Shown: piece by piece, positions 1 through 10,633 of the stretch | Numbering within the stretch: the stretch's first letter is position 1 | Layout: each line of letters starts with the position of its first letter | Source: Oscheius tipulae | Taxonomy: Eukaryota; Nematoda; Chromadorea; Rhabditida; Rhabditidae | Assembly (NCBI GenBank): GCA_037178975.1 | Contig: JASJZH010000004.1 | Location: 1-64,000, forward strand | Direction of reading: 5' to 3' | DNA: 64,000 bases | The notes under the pieces: model-generated | Told to the model about the DNA's origin: nothing | Databases searched by the model: none | What the model saw: only the letters and a program-made list of their open reading frames with translations | Position numbers and translations under genes: made by a program

Positions 1-14
1 GCTTTGACCATGGT

Positions 15-2776
15 CTAAAATTCTAAAACCGACATGCGTTCCGGGGTACTGTGGCACGGACAGGTGTAGCGGAGATGGGCCCGCTCGGATTTGTGCTCAT
101 CGCGCCAATGAGTATTAGCTTCAGCGGGGCTCTTAGTCTCGTAGTCGCACACGGGGCACTCAAAGGCACCCGTTCTCTCAGTCTTCCAGCCTTTGTAGTA
201 ACTCCTTAAGTTGTTAAAAAAAGAGCTATGTGGATACAAAACAACACGCATACCCAAGGACCTCCGAAAAAGAAACGTAGCTCGTGACTTGATTCCCATG
301 ACATCTTGGAAGAGTCGGACAGTGGCCTTGAGATTGACGATGCGGTGGCACGTGTAGTAAGACGCTCACGAATCTGCTCGGCAGTCTTGGCCACAGGGGC
401 ACATTTCTTCCAGCCGAAGCCCGTTGCACAGTCGCCAGCTGGCTAACATCTCGTCGTGGTTCATCTATTGACAACAAACACACATTAGTCACCAACAAAT
501 GCCAACCTCTCTAACCTCTCTGTTGTCAAGGCGACTGTCACAGCCGTGCTCGTCGTCGTCGTCGTCGCGGCGGTGGCGGCGTCGGAAATGCTCGTAGCTC
601 TCGAACTGGTAGTCGGGGCGAGCCTGAACTGAGACGCGATCGATCGTGGTGAGCCAGTCTCTGACGCGACCCTTATTCTCCATGCCCACGTGCTCCGGCA
701 GGGTCTTCATTATGTGTCTGCAATATGTTGTTTTTTTTTTTTTGAAAGAAAAAATTTAGGCCAAAAGCATACCGCAGATAGACGTCGACGATACCGCTGT
801 GCCAAGTGTTTGTTGTGTAACCGGCATTCCGGAATCTGCTCCTTGGTGACGGTCTGTTCGTCAGGCAGAGTGCAGAGGTAGCCTAGGACTCTGTCGAGGG
901 CAAAGCCACAGCGGAAGCTCTTCGGCGAGAAGCACACGGAGGGCAGCTGGAGGCAGTCGAAGAGACGTTCAATGGTGGCGTTCACGTTCTCCAGCTGTCG
1001 CTCGCGTTCCAGAAGACCGCTAACTCGAGAGTGTGCACAAAGCAATGGCATGTCACTAAAAACAGAGACGGCTGCAGTCTGCAAAGAAAGGCTTACGCTA
1101 ACCCCATGTGCCCCTCCTCCGACGATGAGGAGGAGATCAGAACACGCTGGCCGTTCTCTTCGGGCTCCTTGGCTCTGGAGAAGAGGTCTTTCGGCTTCAC
1201 AGTCCCAGCGGCACAACAGAGTAGTATCAAGGCCAGGGCTCCATTCATCTGCCAGTCTTCAGTCATCGAGGTCGCGCTCTCACAAGGCCAATACATGCCG
1301 ATGTGAGTCGGTCCGTGAGCTTTGTAACCGGTAACCTTGTCGTGGGCGATGACTATTTCGACCTTGAGACGAGGACCCGGATCCGTTGGCTGGGACTTGA
1401 GTCGATAGACGAACACGTGTCGACCGGCGAGGCCCGAAAAATCCAAAAAGACTCCCTCCTCGTCAACCTCGCTGCGATAGTACTCTGTAGTTTCACATTA
1501 GTCTTATACTAAAGCAAAAGTTCACATTAGTCTAACACAAATGCAAAAAGGCTTGCTTACTTACTTTTTTCTGTGCGCACAGAACGCGGCCGAAGTCCAA
1601 GAGCAGCCAGTAGGACTCCAAGCATCAGAGCCTGAACATCCACGGGCGTCTTAAAAGGCTTGACGGAATCGGAAGCCTCTCTGCCGAGATGGTTAGTTGC
1701 TTTCTCCTCAGTGGTGGACTGTGTGACATGGTCGAGACGATAGAGGAGGTCATGGAGGCCACAGGAGAGCTTGTCCTCGTACACACTTTGCATCAGAATA
1801 GCATTGTCCTTCTTGCCACGCATGCCGACTTCGTTTCGAATGCGCACGTGGAGAGGATCGGGATACTTGTTCGAGCTGATGTTGAGGCATTCGAAGAGCG
1901 TCAGAGTTATCAGGAGACCAGCGAGGACGCACATCAATGTGCTGACTTCCTTCGTCTTGGCACGCTCCTCGTCCATATCACAGTCGAGCAGCTTGCAGTA
2001 CGAGACGCGGACTTTCGGGACCTTGGCGTACCAGTCGTAGAAGTCCCCAACCATCCTAACAAGTGGCTCTCCGTTGTCCTTGTCCCTCAAAGCACCGATG
2101 TAGTCGAGAATTTGGCGCGCATTTAGGCTGACGACATCCGCTTTTCCTGCAGCAGCAGCAGCAGTCTGTCGTACGAAGGCAAAGAACAGACAGCAGCTTT
2201 CGGCGGATCTTTTGATGATACTCATGCTGTGATTGACCAGGAATGCGCTGCGACTCGGACTCTTTTCCAGAGTGCGAGAAAGCTCTGCTTTTATTTCCTC
2301 CACATCCTGGAATTTTTTTTTTTGTTGATAACGCAACACGAAACAATGACATACAAGGAGACTCTCTGCGGGCAACATCGGATTGTTGACAGATTGACGC
2401 ATCCGGAAGGTGCCCTTATAGCTGACAATGTAGTGGTCAAGCTTCGAGAAGTAGAGAAGATCCGAGCGCTCTGCAGCAGGTACTTTGGTGGCCGGATCGC
2501 GGCAACTAATACTCGGCATGGCAAGGCCCTGATTTCGCAAAGTGGACATTAGAGCCGTGCGTAGATCTAAACTAATGCTTAGGCTTTAGGCTTAGGCAGT
2601 CAAAAAGCCACTCTAATACCGTTGAGTTTGCGCTTCCTGAGGTTCGTAGCGGCGACAGTGGCTGACGACGACGACGACGACGACGAGGCAGTTTCTAGCG
2701 GCGGAGCATGGCCGACATCAGACTTGGTGGCTTGGAGGCCCCGTCGTGGTGGTGGTTGTGGTTGAGTCGGATCCAT
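15..2776 (-). pseudogene. Copy A of an unrecognised tandem multi-exon gene family with a C-terminal C2H2-like zinc finger; 3-prime part frame-broken
   Basis: I do not recognise this family. Reading the minus strand, a first exon starts with ATG at 2776 and encodes a Pro/Ser-rich, basic N-terminus ending in RKRK. It splices to a long exon pair (about 2560-1557, intron near 2294-2342, GTATGT...TTCCAG), then to exons near 1446-1110, 1060-760 and 713-500. The last part (450-15) carries a Cys2-His2-like module: CPVCDYE, then NTHWRDEH, then CPC. It matches the downstream copy (3034-5715) exon by exon with the same intron positions; shared blocks include RCGFALDRV.GYLCTLPDEQ and MTEDWQMNGAL. Between 200 and 450 homology with copy B jumps through three reading frames, so this end is probably decayed. 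Nuclear localisation is only inferred from the basic N-terminus and zinc finger. Confidence 0.5.
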
Positions 2777-3033
2777 CTGCTTCTAAAAGCACCTTAGTCA
2801 TACACAAAAGTGAAATGGATAAAAAGTCAAAGACACGGTCATCATGGAGAGCCATAGTCTGTTTTTTTTTTAAGAACAGACAACATCAAATTTATCGCGT
2901 GCAACAATATAACAATAAAAATTGCTAGCTAGCTATTCGTCAAAATAAATTATTTTAAAGAAGGTAGTGTTGGTCAAATCCTGTTGACGACTCTCAAGAA
3001 GTTGAAGGTCAACTGCTGCTGCTCTCGAGTGCC

Positions 3034-5715
3034 TCAGCCGCACGTGATGTTGCAACGCTTTCCACTTGCACCTGTAAGCCTGGAAGCATTTTTACATCTA
3101 TGCAAACAAACATACGGCTTTGAGCTGCTATAGGCCAAGTTGCAAGGACACATTAACAAAAGTGATGAGCGCTTTGCATGATGCTCCTTCTTCCAATGAG
3201 TATTGGCCTCTTCGGCAACGGGGCACGTGAAATCGCACTGGTATACGGGACACATATACTCTGCGTTCGTAGTAGTAGTAGTAGTAGTAGTAGTAGTGAC
3301 TGACTGACTGACCGCCGACGCGTAGTACTCACTAAAGACAGACAACATCTAGAGGCCTAAGGTTAAAATACCCGAGTGCTTCACTAAAGGCGACGCTCGT
3401 CGTCATGGCTGCGGACGTGCCCATCACCTGCTGGAAGAGAGCCAGTGTTTTGCGAAGATCAACAACGCGAGCTGAGAGGTCTGAGAGACGGTGACGAATC
3501 TGCGCAGCTGACTGCGTTCTAATAGAAGTGCCGCTCCATTGACGAGCATTGCTTAATCGCCAAGCACATCGCATCATCTTTGCTTCACTCTGAATTTTGT
3601 TCTGCTCTATTAAACTTCTGGCTTAAAATCATGACATACGCGCTCGATGTCGCAGTTCGGGTCGTCGCAGAACTCTTCATAAGAGACGAATTTGTAATCT
3701 TGTAGGCGGGCGTGAATAGACAGCGTGTGAATTGTCTCGAGCCAGTCGGCGACACGTCCCTTATTTTGAGCTCCCGCGTGGTGTTGAAGCGAAGTGAGGA
3801 TGTGCCTGAATATAACAAGAGATAAAACAAGAGATTTCAAGCCTAAACAGACCTCAGATAGACGTCGACCTCATCTCGGGACCAGTCGGCCGTAGCGTTG
3901 CGTATCTGTTCTTTGTCTACAGCCTGCTCATCGGGGAGAGTGCAGAGGAAGCCCATGACTCTGTCAAGCGCAAAGCCGCAACGAAGACTTTTGATCGTGT
4001 AGAAGCAGGCGGGCAGCTGAAGGCGGTCGAACAGGCGCTCCACGGCAGCACCCACAGTTTCCAGTTGTCTCTCCCGGTCCAGCATGCCGAGAATGCCAGA
4101 GAGTTTGTGCGCACAGAACAGCGGTCTGTCCCTGAAAGCATGTATTTTGTAGTGGACAAAAGTGAAATTAGACGCGTACCCTATCAAAGAGTCATTTGCT
4201 GAAATCAGCACACGCTGGCCCTCCTCTGCTGGTTCTTTCACTGCCGAGAAGAGATCCTCTTGGCGAACGGTTCCAGCGGCACAGCAGAGAAGTATCACGG
4301 CAAGGGCACCATTCATCTGCCAGTCTTCCGTCATCGAGGCCACACTCTCACTGGGCCAGTTCAAGCCGAGGCGAGTGGGCATGTGAGCTGCGTATCCCTT
4401 ACTTTTGTCATGAGCAATGGTGACTTCGAGCTTGAGACGTGGTCCTCGATCTTCTGGCTTGGACTTGAGACGCCAGACGCGCACGTGACGACCCGCGAGA
4501 CCGGCAAAGTGCAGATGCACTCCCGTCACTCCGTTGAAAGCGTCGTCATGTTCATTTCTGTCACGTCTTCCCCAGTCGTATGCTTCTCGAGGTACTCTTG
4601 AAATGAAAGAAACACATTTGTATAAGACAAAAGTGACAGAATTACTTTTTCCCGATGTGACAGAACGGGCTCGTAGGCCGAGACTGGCTAGCGTTACTCC
4701 AAGAAGAAAAGATTGTACGTCGGCAGGCGTCTTAAAGGCAGATGAGCATTGGTCGAATCGAGTGAGCAGATCGTGTAGACCACACGGGAGTTTGTCATCG
4801 GTAACCTGCTGTAGCTGTTCAACATTTTTGGCCCTATTCCTCTGATCCCTCTCCCGCTTGACCTCTTGACGAGCCAAACATCGTCTTGTTGTTGAGATGG
4901 ACAGGCAGTCGAAGAGGGTGAATGCGAGCATCGCACCGGCCACCACAGTATCGACTGTGCTCGTCTCTTTGATTCGGCTCTCGCCTCGTCCATGTTACAG
5001 TAGAGGAGCTTCGTGTGGGAGAGTCGTACTTTCGGAATCGAGTCGTACCAGTCCCCAAAGTCGGCGATAAGATAGCGCAGCTTCTCCTGATTGATCTGCT
5101 CCTTGACGTAAGTAAGAATGTCCCGCGTTGTCATCGTCACTGTCTTATTGATGTGGCGTACGTAAGCCGAGAAGAGGCAGAAGCTTCTCCCGGCGGTGAC
5201 GAGAGACTCCGGACTGCGGCCGATGATGAAGGCACGACGGCTGGGGTTACCGTCCAGCAGCTCTCTCAGCACGCCCTCCATCTCTGCAGGATCCTAGAAA
5301 CACCGGAAGTCACAAATAACCCAAAAAAGAGCCGAATAAACAATTACCATTAGAAGCTGGCCAGGGAGAGCCGTATCGTCCACCTCCCGGCGCTTGTTGA
5401 AGCAGCCGCGGAAGCTTGCAACAAAGTGGTCACAGTTGGAGCTCAAGAGAAGGCGCTCACGGTCCGCAACTTGGATATCTCTGGTCGGGTCACGACTTGC
5501 ACTCGGCTCGTGTCCTCGAACGCGCAGCATGGTCATGATGTTGTCTGCTAAAATCATTATGTGTCTGTCTTTTTTTTTTTTTTTAGAGCTATAGTCTCTA
5601 AAAAAGCCTCACCAAAACGGGCCTTCTTGGTAGCTGTTGGTTGCTGTGGGCTTAGGCTTGGTGGTGGTGGTCGAGTCTGCGATAGGGCCTTCTTGATGGT
5701 GTGGTGTTCTTCCAT
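3034..5715 (-). pseudogene. Copy B of the same unrecognised zinc-finger-tailed family; one internal frameshift
   Basis: ATG at 5715 begins a Pro-rich basic exon (5613-5715). Further exons are 5348-5547, 4646-5293, about 4190-4594 and about 3850-4145, then 3-prime exons to about 3034 with a CPVYQCDF...THWKKEHH...CPC zinc-finger-like module. Introns are 48-65 bp. Several contain TCACTTTTGT on the coding strand, for example in 4597-4645 and near 4150. Homology with copy A continues through position about 4975, where one base appears to be missing: the frame reading MDEARAESK must shift by one to reach the block VVAGAMLAFTLFDCL. Either this copy is a young pseudogene or there is an assembly error. 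No known domain was recognised upstream of the finger. The copies are head-to-tail with about 260 bp between them, so unequal crossing-over is the likely origin. Confidence 0.5.
3266..3297. repeat. (GTA)n microsatellite, coding-strand Thr run in copy B
   Basis: About ten GTA units. On the minus strand they would encode a run of threonines just before the zinc-finger module of copy B; copy A lacks the run. Confidence 0.8.
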
Positions 5716-6069
5716 CGCGCTACAGAGCTTAGTCTATGAATAGGATTAGTAGTAAACAAAAGTGAACAGTGTAGGAAGGAGATGTGGCTAAGCTTTTCTG
5801 TTCAGTGGCTAAGCGAAAATCACAAATATAACAACATATTTATGGTCTGGGCTTAGCCGAAACCCAATAGAAAACAAGCCAAAGCCGTGATGTCTTGAAG
5901 ACAGATGTTTCTCCTCTCACTCAAAGCCCCGTAACATTTTCGTTGGATGCAAACAAAAGCCTTACACAATAGTCATGCTCCAAAGTAAAAGTTGGACGTT
6001 TTGAAAAAGTAAAAGGCAGCAAATGCAAAATGGAAGAGAGCATTAGAGGGTGCTAGAAAAGTAAGAAAA

Positions 6070-6715
6070 CGTTAGTAGCAGACAAAAGTGATGTAAAAGT
6101 CATGAACGTTCATGGCTTTACCGAGGAGAGGGTAGGAATGATAAAAAATGAGCGCAAAAATCGAATTTGAATTTGTTGGGAAAATGCGCGCCAAAAATCC
6201 AAAAACAAGAGTTTGCGCTTAAAAATTAAGCAGTCACAATAGTGAATCATGACCAAAGAGGAAGTAGTAGACAAAAGTGATGTAAAAGTCATGAACGTTC
6301 ACGACTTTACCCGGGAGAGAGGGGAGGAATAATAAAAATGAGCGCCAAATTTGAGTTTAAATTTTTGTTGCAAAAATGCGCGCCAAAAATTTGAAATACA
6401 ATAGTTTGTGTTTGAAAATTAGAAAGTCATAGTAGTGAATCATGATCAAAAGACAAGTAGTAGACAAAAGTGATGTAAAAGTCATGAACGTTCATGATTT
6501 TACCGGGGAGAGGGTAGGAATAATAAAAATGAGCGCCAAATTTGAACTTGAATTTGTTGGGAAAAATTTGAATCGCAGAGGTGGTAAAAGAAATAGAAAG
6601 CCACAATAGTCAATCATGATCAAAAAGCAGGTAGTAGACAGAAGTGAAGTCATGAACGTCTATGACTTTACCGCGTGAAGGATAGGGATGATAAAATAAG
6701 GCTTAGGCGAAAGTT
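6070..6715. repeat. Tandem repeat, about 3.5 units of about 190 bp, each with an internal palindrome
   Basis: Units begin near 6074, 6266, 6459 and 6631 with GTAGTAGACAAAAGTGA (spacing about 193, 193, 172). Each then carries the near-perfect palindrome AAGTCATGAACGTTCATGACTT, flanked by GTAAA/TTTAC, then an A-rich stretch with GAGCGCCAAA and an end near AATCATGATCAAA. The last unit is shortened. No coding potential was seen. The ACAAAAGTGA head is the motif also found in introns of the neighbouring gene family (as TCACTTTTGT on their coding strand). Confidence 0.8.
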
Positions 6716-7019
6716 CGCTTTTGGCTAAGACAAAAGTGAAATTTTTCGTTGATTGGCGCGGCGCTGTGTTTGTGGTGGACTCTCGGACTCAGAAGGATCG
6801 AAATCTTTATTAGGCAAAAAAAGGCTTAGTTTGGTGTGTGTGGCTTCAAGTCTTTTTTTTCAGAAAGGTCAATTGTATTAAAGTGTTAGAGGATTACATT
6901 GTCAAGACAGTTGAGATGCTGAGCACTGCCGGAACGATCCTTCTTCAGAGAGGTGTAGAGGGCTTTCCCCTCGAAGAAGAATCATTTTCTTCGGACCTTG
7001 TTTTTCTGTACATCCTGAC

Positions 7020-7660
7020 AGAGCAATGGCGAGCCTAAACGATAGTTTATTGGTATTTATGCCCAAAAAAAAATCACCAACCAGACATTGTCGAAAAAAG
7101 GCTGCGGGCTTTTTGGTCGTCGAAAATCAGACTCTTGACGTTCTGCTTCTTGTCGAGGTCGCGGAACTCGACGAAGCCTCCACGACAGTCCTATTTTTTC
7201 AAGAGCTTCTTGAGACTGATCTAGAAACGCAATCTATAGTGTTATATCAGCATAGAAAGAACTCACATTAGCCTTGAATTTGTCATCGACAATGTTGCCG
7301 TATGCGAACGGCTCACCCAGTTTCTACTTGTTCGACTCCGACGGCTGACCTTGGAAGCTAGCGTGCTGATTTTCCTCCTAGAAAAATGCATTTGTAAGTT
7401 ATAAACGTCAATCGCAAAAACCAACTTAGCTTCAATGAGCCTACAATATCCTCGTCCATCTGCGAGCCATCTCCCAGGCTTTTGCGTCGTCGAAGAGCTT
7501 GGATGAGTATTCCTATAATTTACGCGAAAATCACACATTATACATGGCTGTATTCGAGCGCCTAGCTTCGATGCCAACCTTTTCATATAGCTTTCTCGCT
7601 TCGGCTTAGGCCAGAGAAATTCTTGTTGAGTTTGTGTGCAAAAAGTCTTGCTAACACAAA
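7020..7660 (-). other. Exon-like open stretches, unrecognised
   Basis: On the minus strand short open segments are separated by GT...AG candidates: one around 7270-7380 reading KLGEPFAYGNIVDDKFKA, then an intron-like GTGAGTTC...CACTATAG (7228-7269), then a segment reading GGFVEFRDLDKKQNVKS near 7100-7180, but the frames do not join cleanly. It could be a decayed copy or fragment of a longer gene. I could not assign a family and no start codon is convincing. Confidence 0.25.
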
Positions 7661-7896
7661 AGTCACACACTAAAGTGTAAACCTATGTTTAAAAGAAAAT
7701 TGAAGGCTTAGTTCGACGGTATAAAATCGTCAGGCACTATAGAAAGTGAGAAACTACCACTTAAGTTTTGATGAAATAACTTAAAAAGATAAAAACATAG
7801 CCACTATATGTAAAAACAATAGTCGTAGACAATAGTGAAATATTGGTTATGCCTAAACGTTAAGAGCCTAAGCCTAAGCCTAGCTGGGCATGAATG

Positions 7897-8751
7897 ACTT
7901 CACATCTTGGTAGATGCTGGCATACATTTCCTTCTGCTGTTGTGGACGATTGTTAACTCCAAATTCTGTGAACAAACGACATTTCTCTTTGAAGGATCTT
8001 TTTCAGTCGGTCGAAAGCCCTCTTCCATCTTGATGCACCACGTTTCGCAATGTAGCCAGATATCCTTCAAACATTCCTCGTGGTCACGTGTCTTCCCATG
8101 GAAAATGTCAGAGATTTGTTTTGTCAGCCTTTCCATCCGCTGCTGTTCAATTATTATGACACGTTGTTTTCTCTTCCTTTGAGATACTGTCTGTGCAGTA
8201 AACTCCAGATCACGACCAACTTCTGGCCGACGTCTGTAAGCATGAAATAATGTTATCTTGCATGTGATAACGGCTCACTTTCTGTTGTAAGCGGCATACC
8301 GATGCTTGTACTCGGGATTCCGGAGTCATATCTTCATCTGTCGAAGAATTATAACTGCATCCATTCTAGAAATTGTATGTAAACACAATTTGACCTGAAT
8401 AGAATCTCACCCTCAGACCTGTTACGTTCCCTCGAGATAACTGGTTTGAAGGTCGAACATCTTCATTACTTGGCAGTTCGGCAGAAGAATTCAGATCATT
8501 TGGAGAAGAAAACTGGATGTCTTCAACGTCGAACAGTTCTTCAATAGATTTTCTTCTTTTTGGAGTTGCTTCCGGATTCGTTGTGGCATGGCTTTTTCTA
8601 ACAAATCCACGTTTCTTCGGTCTTCCAATCTACAATTAAAGATTTCTATACGAGAATATAATGTCATACTTACTTTTCTTCTAGGGGTACCCTTCTCGTC
8701 AACTTTCTCCTTCTTCTCATTTCCATTTTTCAGCTGCTGTTGATCACTCAT
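7897..8751 (-). CDS. Small basic nuclear-type protein with an AT-hook-like motif, four exons
   Basis: ATG at 8751 begins a Lys/Glu-rich exon ending PRRK. A 44-bp intron (GTAAGT...TTGTAG) leads to an exon starting IGRPKKRGFVRK, whose GRPKKR core resembles an AT-hook (GRP core) that binds the minor groove of AT-rich DNA. Further exons follow across 45-55 bp introns near 8365-8410 and 8230-8285. The last exon (about 8230-7897) is rich in charged residues and ends in a stop at 7897-7899. The join into the last exon does not keep frame in my splice model, so one boundary is wrong or the gene carries a lesion. The family is not recognised. The upstream region (8750-9060) is AT-rich with no other signal. 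Confidence 0.4.
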
Positions 8752-9057
8752 AAGCCTTCAACACAAAACAACTGAAAACAAAAGATATTCAGAGAATGCG
8801 GAAACAGGAGAGATAAGAAAGGAGTAATATGTGTGTCGGACGGTGATCGTTGAATAAAATAGATAAGAATAAGCGACGCGTTTTATAGTGTACTAGGTCA
8901 ACATAAAGGGGCGGGTCATCAGGTCATCAGATTAGATAAGACGACGCCAGATTCAAATTTCAGCTTCCCTATCCTTTAATTGACAACGGGGTCGAGCATT
9001 TATCTAATAATCTTCTGTTTCAATCGTAATCAAAATTAAGCATACTAGAATTAGTAG

Positions 9058-9425
9058 CGATGAAATGAGAATGTTGACTCGCCTTTTGTTTTGATGTACA
9101 ATTGAATGGTGACGCAAAGATGCCGCGATGAAATGAGAATGTTGACTCGCCTTCGGCTCGCCAACATTCTCATTGAACGTCCCTCGCTGCCAAAGGCAGC
9201 TCGAAGAAAATGCGTTGAAGATGTTTTCAATTTTTTCTCTCTCTTTATTTCTCGTTTCTTGGTCAGACGTTCTGTCCCACTATCCGTCTTTCTCTGTTTA
9301 CCTTACCAATTGAAAGCTTTTCAAACCGTGCGCTAGTCCGCGATAAAATGAGAACGTTGACTCGCCTTCGGCTCGCCAACGTTCTAATTAAACGCTCCTC
9401 CTCGCTGGCTTCGCCAGCTCGGAGC
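9058..9425. repeat. Cluster of related hairpin-forming inverted repeats
   Basis: Three related copies, near 9058, 9124 and 9341, start with GATGAAATGAGAATGTTGAC or a one-to-two base variant. The last two fold back: GAGAATGTTG is followed after CTCGCCTTCGGCTCGC by its complement CAACATTCTC. The third copy is followed by a second stem, GCTGGCTTCGCCAGC. They look like ends of short palindromic elements; no transposase was seen. Confidence 0.6.
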
Positions 9426-9665
9426 GTGAGTATGCGCGCGTGCGTGGGCGTGTGCGCGCGGTTTTTGTTGTGTGCTTTTTAGGCATTTTGCGCGGTTTCG
9501 TGGGTGCGCGCGGGTTTTTTGAAATTTTGCGCGTGTTTTTGATTTTCGCGCGCGTTTTTTTTTAAATTTCCGCGCATTTTTTGAATTTCGCGCGCGTTTT
9601 TTTTGCTTTAGGCTTAAGCTTTTTGCGCGTTTTTTGAATTTCAAATTTTTCAAATTTTTTTTATT
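9426..9665. repeat. Low-complexity CGCG/T-run tract
   Basis: Alternating CGCGCG and T-runs, with the unit GCGCGTTTTTTGAATTTC repeated several times. Long Arg/Lys-rich open frames across it are composition artefacts. A TTTAGGCTTAAGC motif is embedded near 9605. Confidence 0.7.
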
Positions 9666-9764
9666 TTTGACGAAATATCGATTTTTCGACGGTAACGGGT
9701 ATATCCGACGTTTGGGCCTGGTTCAGTTTTTCTGGGCTACAAGATGGTACTATGGGTATAGCTT

Positions 9765-9921
9765 CCAAAATTCGGTTTGTGGTCACCTCCGTGACAAGCC
9801 TCAGCCCAAGTATATGCAGCAAAGCTGCAATGAAGCCTAAGTCCAAAATTCGGTTTGTGGTCACCTCCGTTACAAGCCTCAGCCCAAGTATATGCAGCAA
9901 AGCTGCAATGAAGCCTAAGCA
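9765..9921. repeat. 78-bp tandem repeat, two units
   Basis: The unit beginning CCAAAATTCGGTTTGTGGTC is repeated at 9765 and 9843 (exact period 78) with one visible mismatch in CTCCGTGACAAG versus CTCCGTTACAAG. Both units end in AAGCCTAAG, the reverse complement of the TTAGGC telomere motif; the second runs on into further AAGCCTAAG copies to about 9935. Confidence 0.85.
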
Positions 9922-10014
9922 AGCCTAAGCCTAAGACAAAAATACAGCCCTTGAAATCTCAAGAAGGATCCGTGCTGCCTGGGAATGTTTCAATAAGGCT
10001 TTTTATCAACTGTT

Positions 10015-10345
10015 AGAGGGAGATGTTCCATAAGAAAGTGGAACTTTGTAAGGAAAAGAGAAGACCAAGCCAAATCGAACCAGTATAGAATGCAACACGT
10101 GAACACGTTGAAATCGTAGGCTTTTGAAAAACTGGCAACGCGCGTAAGACGCCGTGAAATAATGTAGCCAATTGGATCGACAACAGATGGACAAAACGAA
10201 TAGTCGAATGGACGCCGCAGAGATAAAGAAGGATGACAGGTCGACCGAAGACGAGATGGAGAGATGATTTTGTAGTGTAAACGAGCGAGACATCGACGAC
10301 AACAGCGAGAATGGATCCTGATTAATGAAGAGCAGGCATGCCACA
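10015..10345 (+). mobile_element. LINE-type retrotransposon, 3-prime end of reverse-transcriptase ORF (fragment, broken)
   Basis: A plus-strand frame reads NVANWIDNRWTKRIVEW followed by GRPKTRWRDD, the conserved C-terminal tail seen in many endonuclease/reverse-transcriptase LINEs (RTE/CR1-like groups in worms and arthropods). The stretch has in-frame stops and no reverse-transcriptase core, so it is a 5-prime-truncated remnant, typical of LINE insertion. It ends shortly before an AT-rich tract at 10350. Confidence 0.6.
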
Positions 10346-10633
10346 ACATATAGAAAATATATGACTATTCCGAATATATCCAGTTCAAAAAATAAAGTTT
10401 AGGTATAGGCTTAGCCCAACCCTTATATATATGGCCTTTTACGACCTCTCCTCTTCACAGCCATCAGTTAATTACATTTCCACAACCATTTTTCTCAGGG
10501 TCATTTTGGAGTTTACTCAATCCTCAGATGAATAAACAAGAAGAAGAATGATCAAGGATCCAATAAGAGAGTGATGAGAGCTAAACGACCTTAAGCGAAG
10601 GTTAATAAAAGATATTACTCCACTCGTAAACTA

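Noticed and set aside
15..5715. The tandem family as an integrated viral nucleoprotein or capsid gene
   Set aside because: Nothing beyond general impression supports it. The many conserved introns and terminal zinc finger do not fit, and no viral motif could be named.
6070..6715. CRISPR-like array
   Set aside because: Units of about 190 bp repeat as wholes, without short repeats and unique spacers, in a eukaryotic setting.
9384..9653. Arg/Lys-rich minus-strand frame
   Set aside because: It is produced by the CGCG/T-run low-complexity tract.
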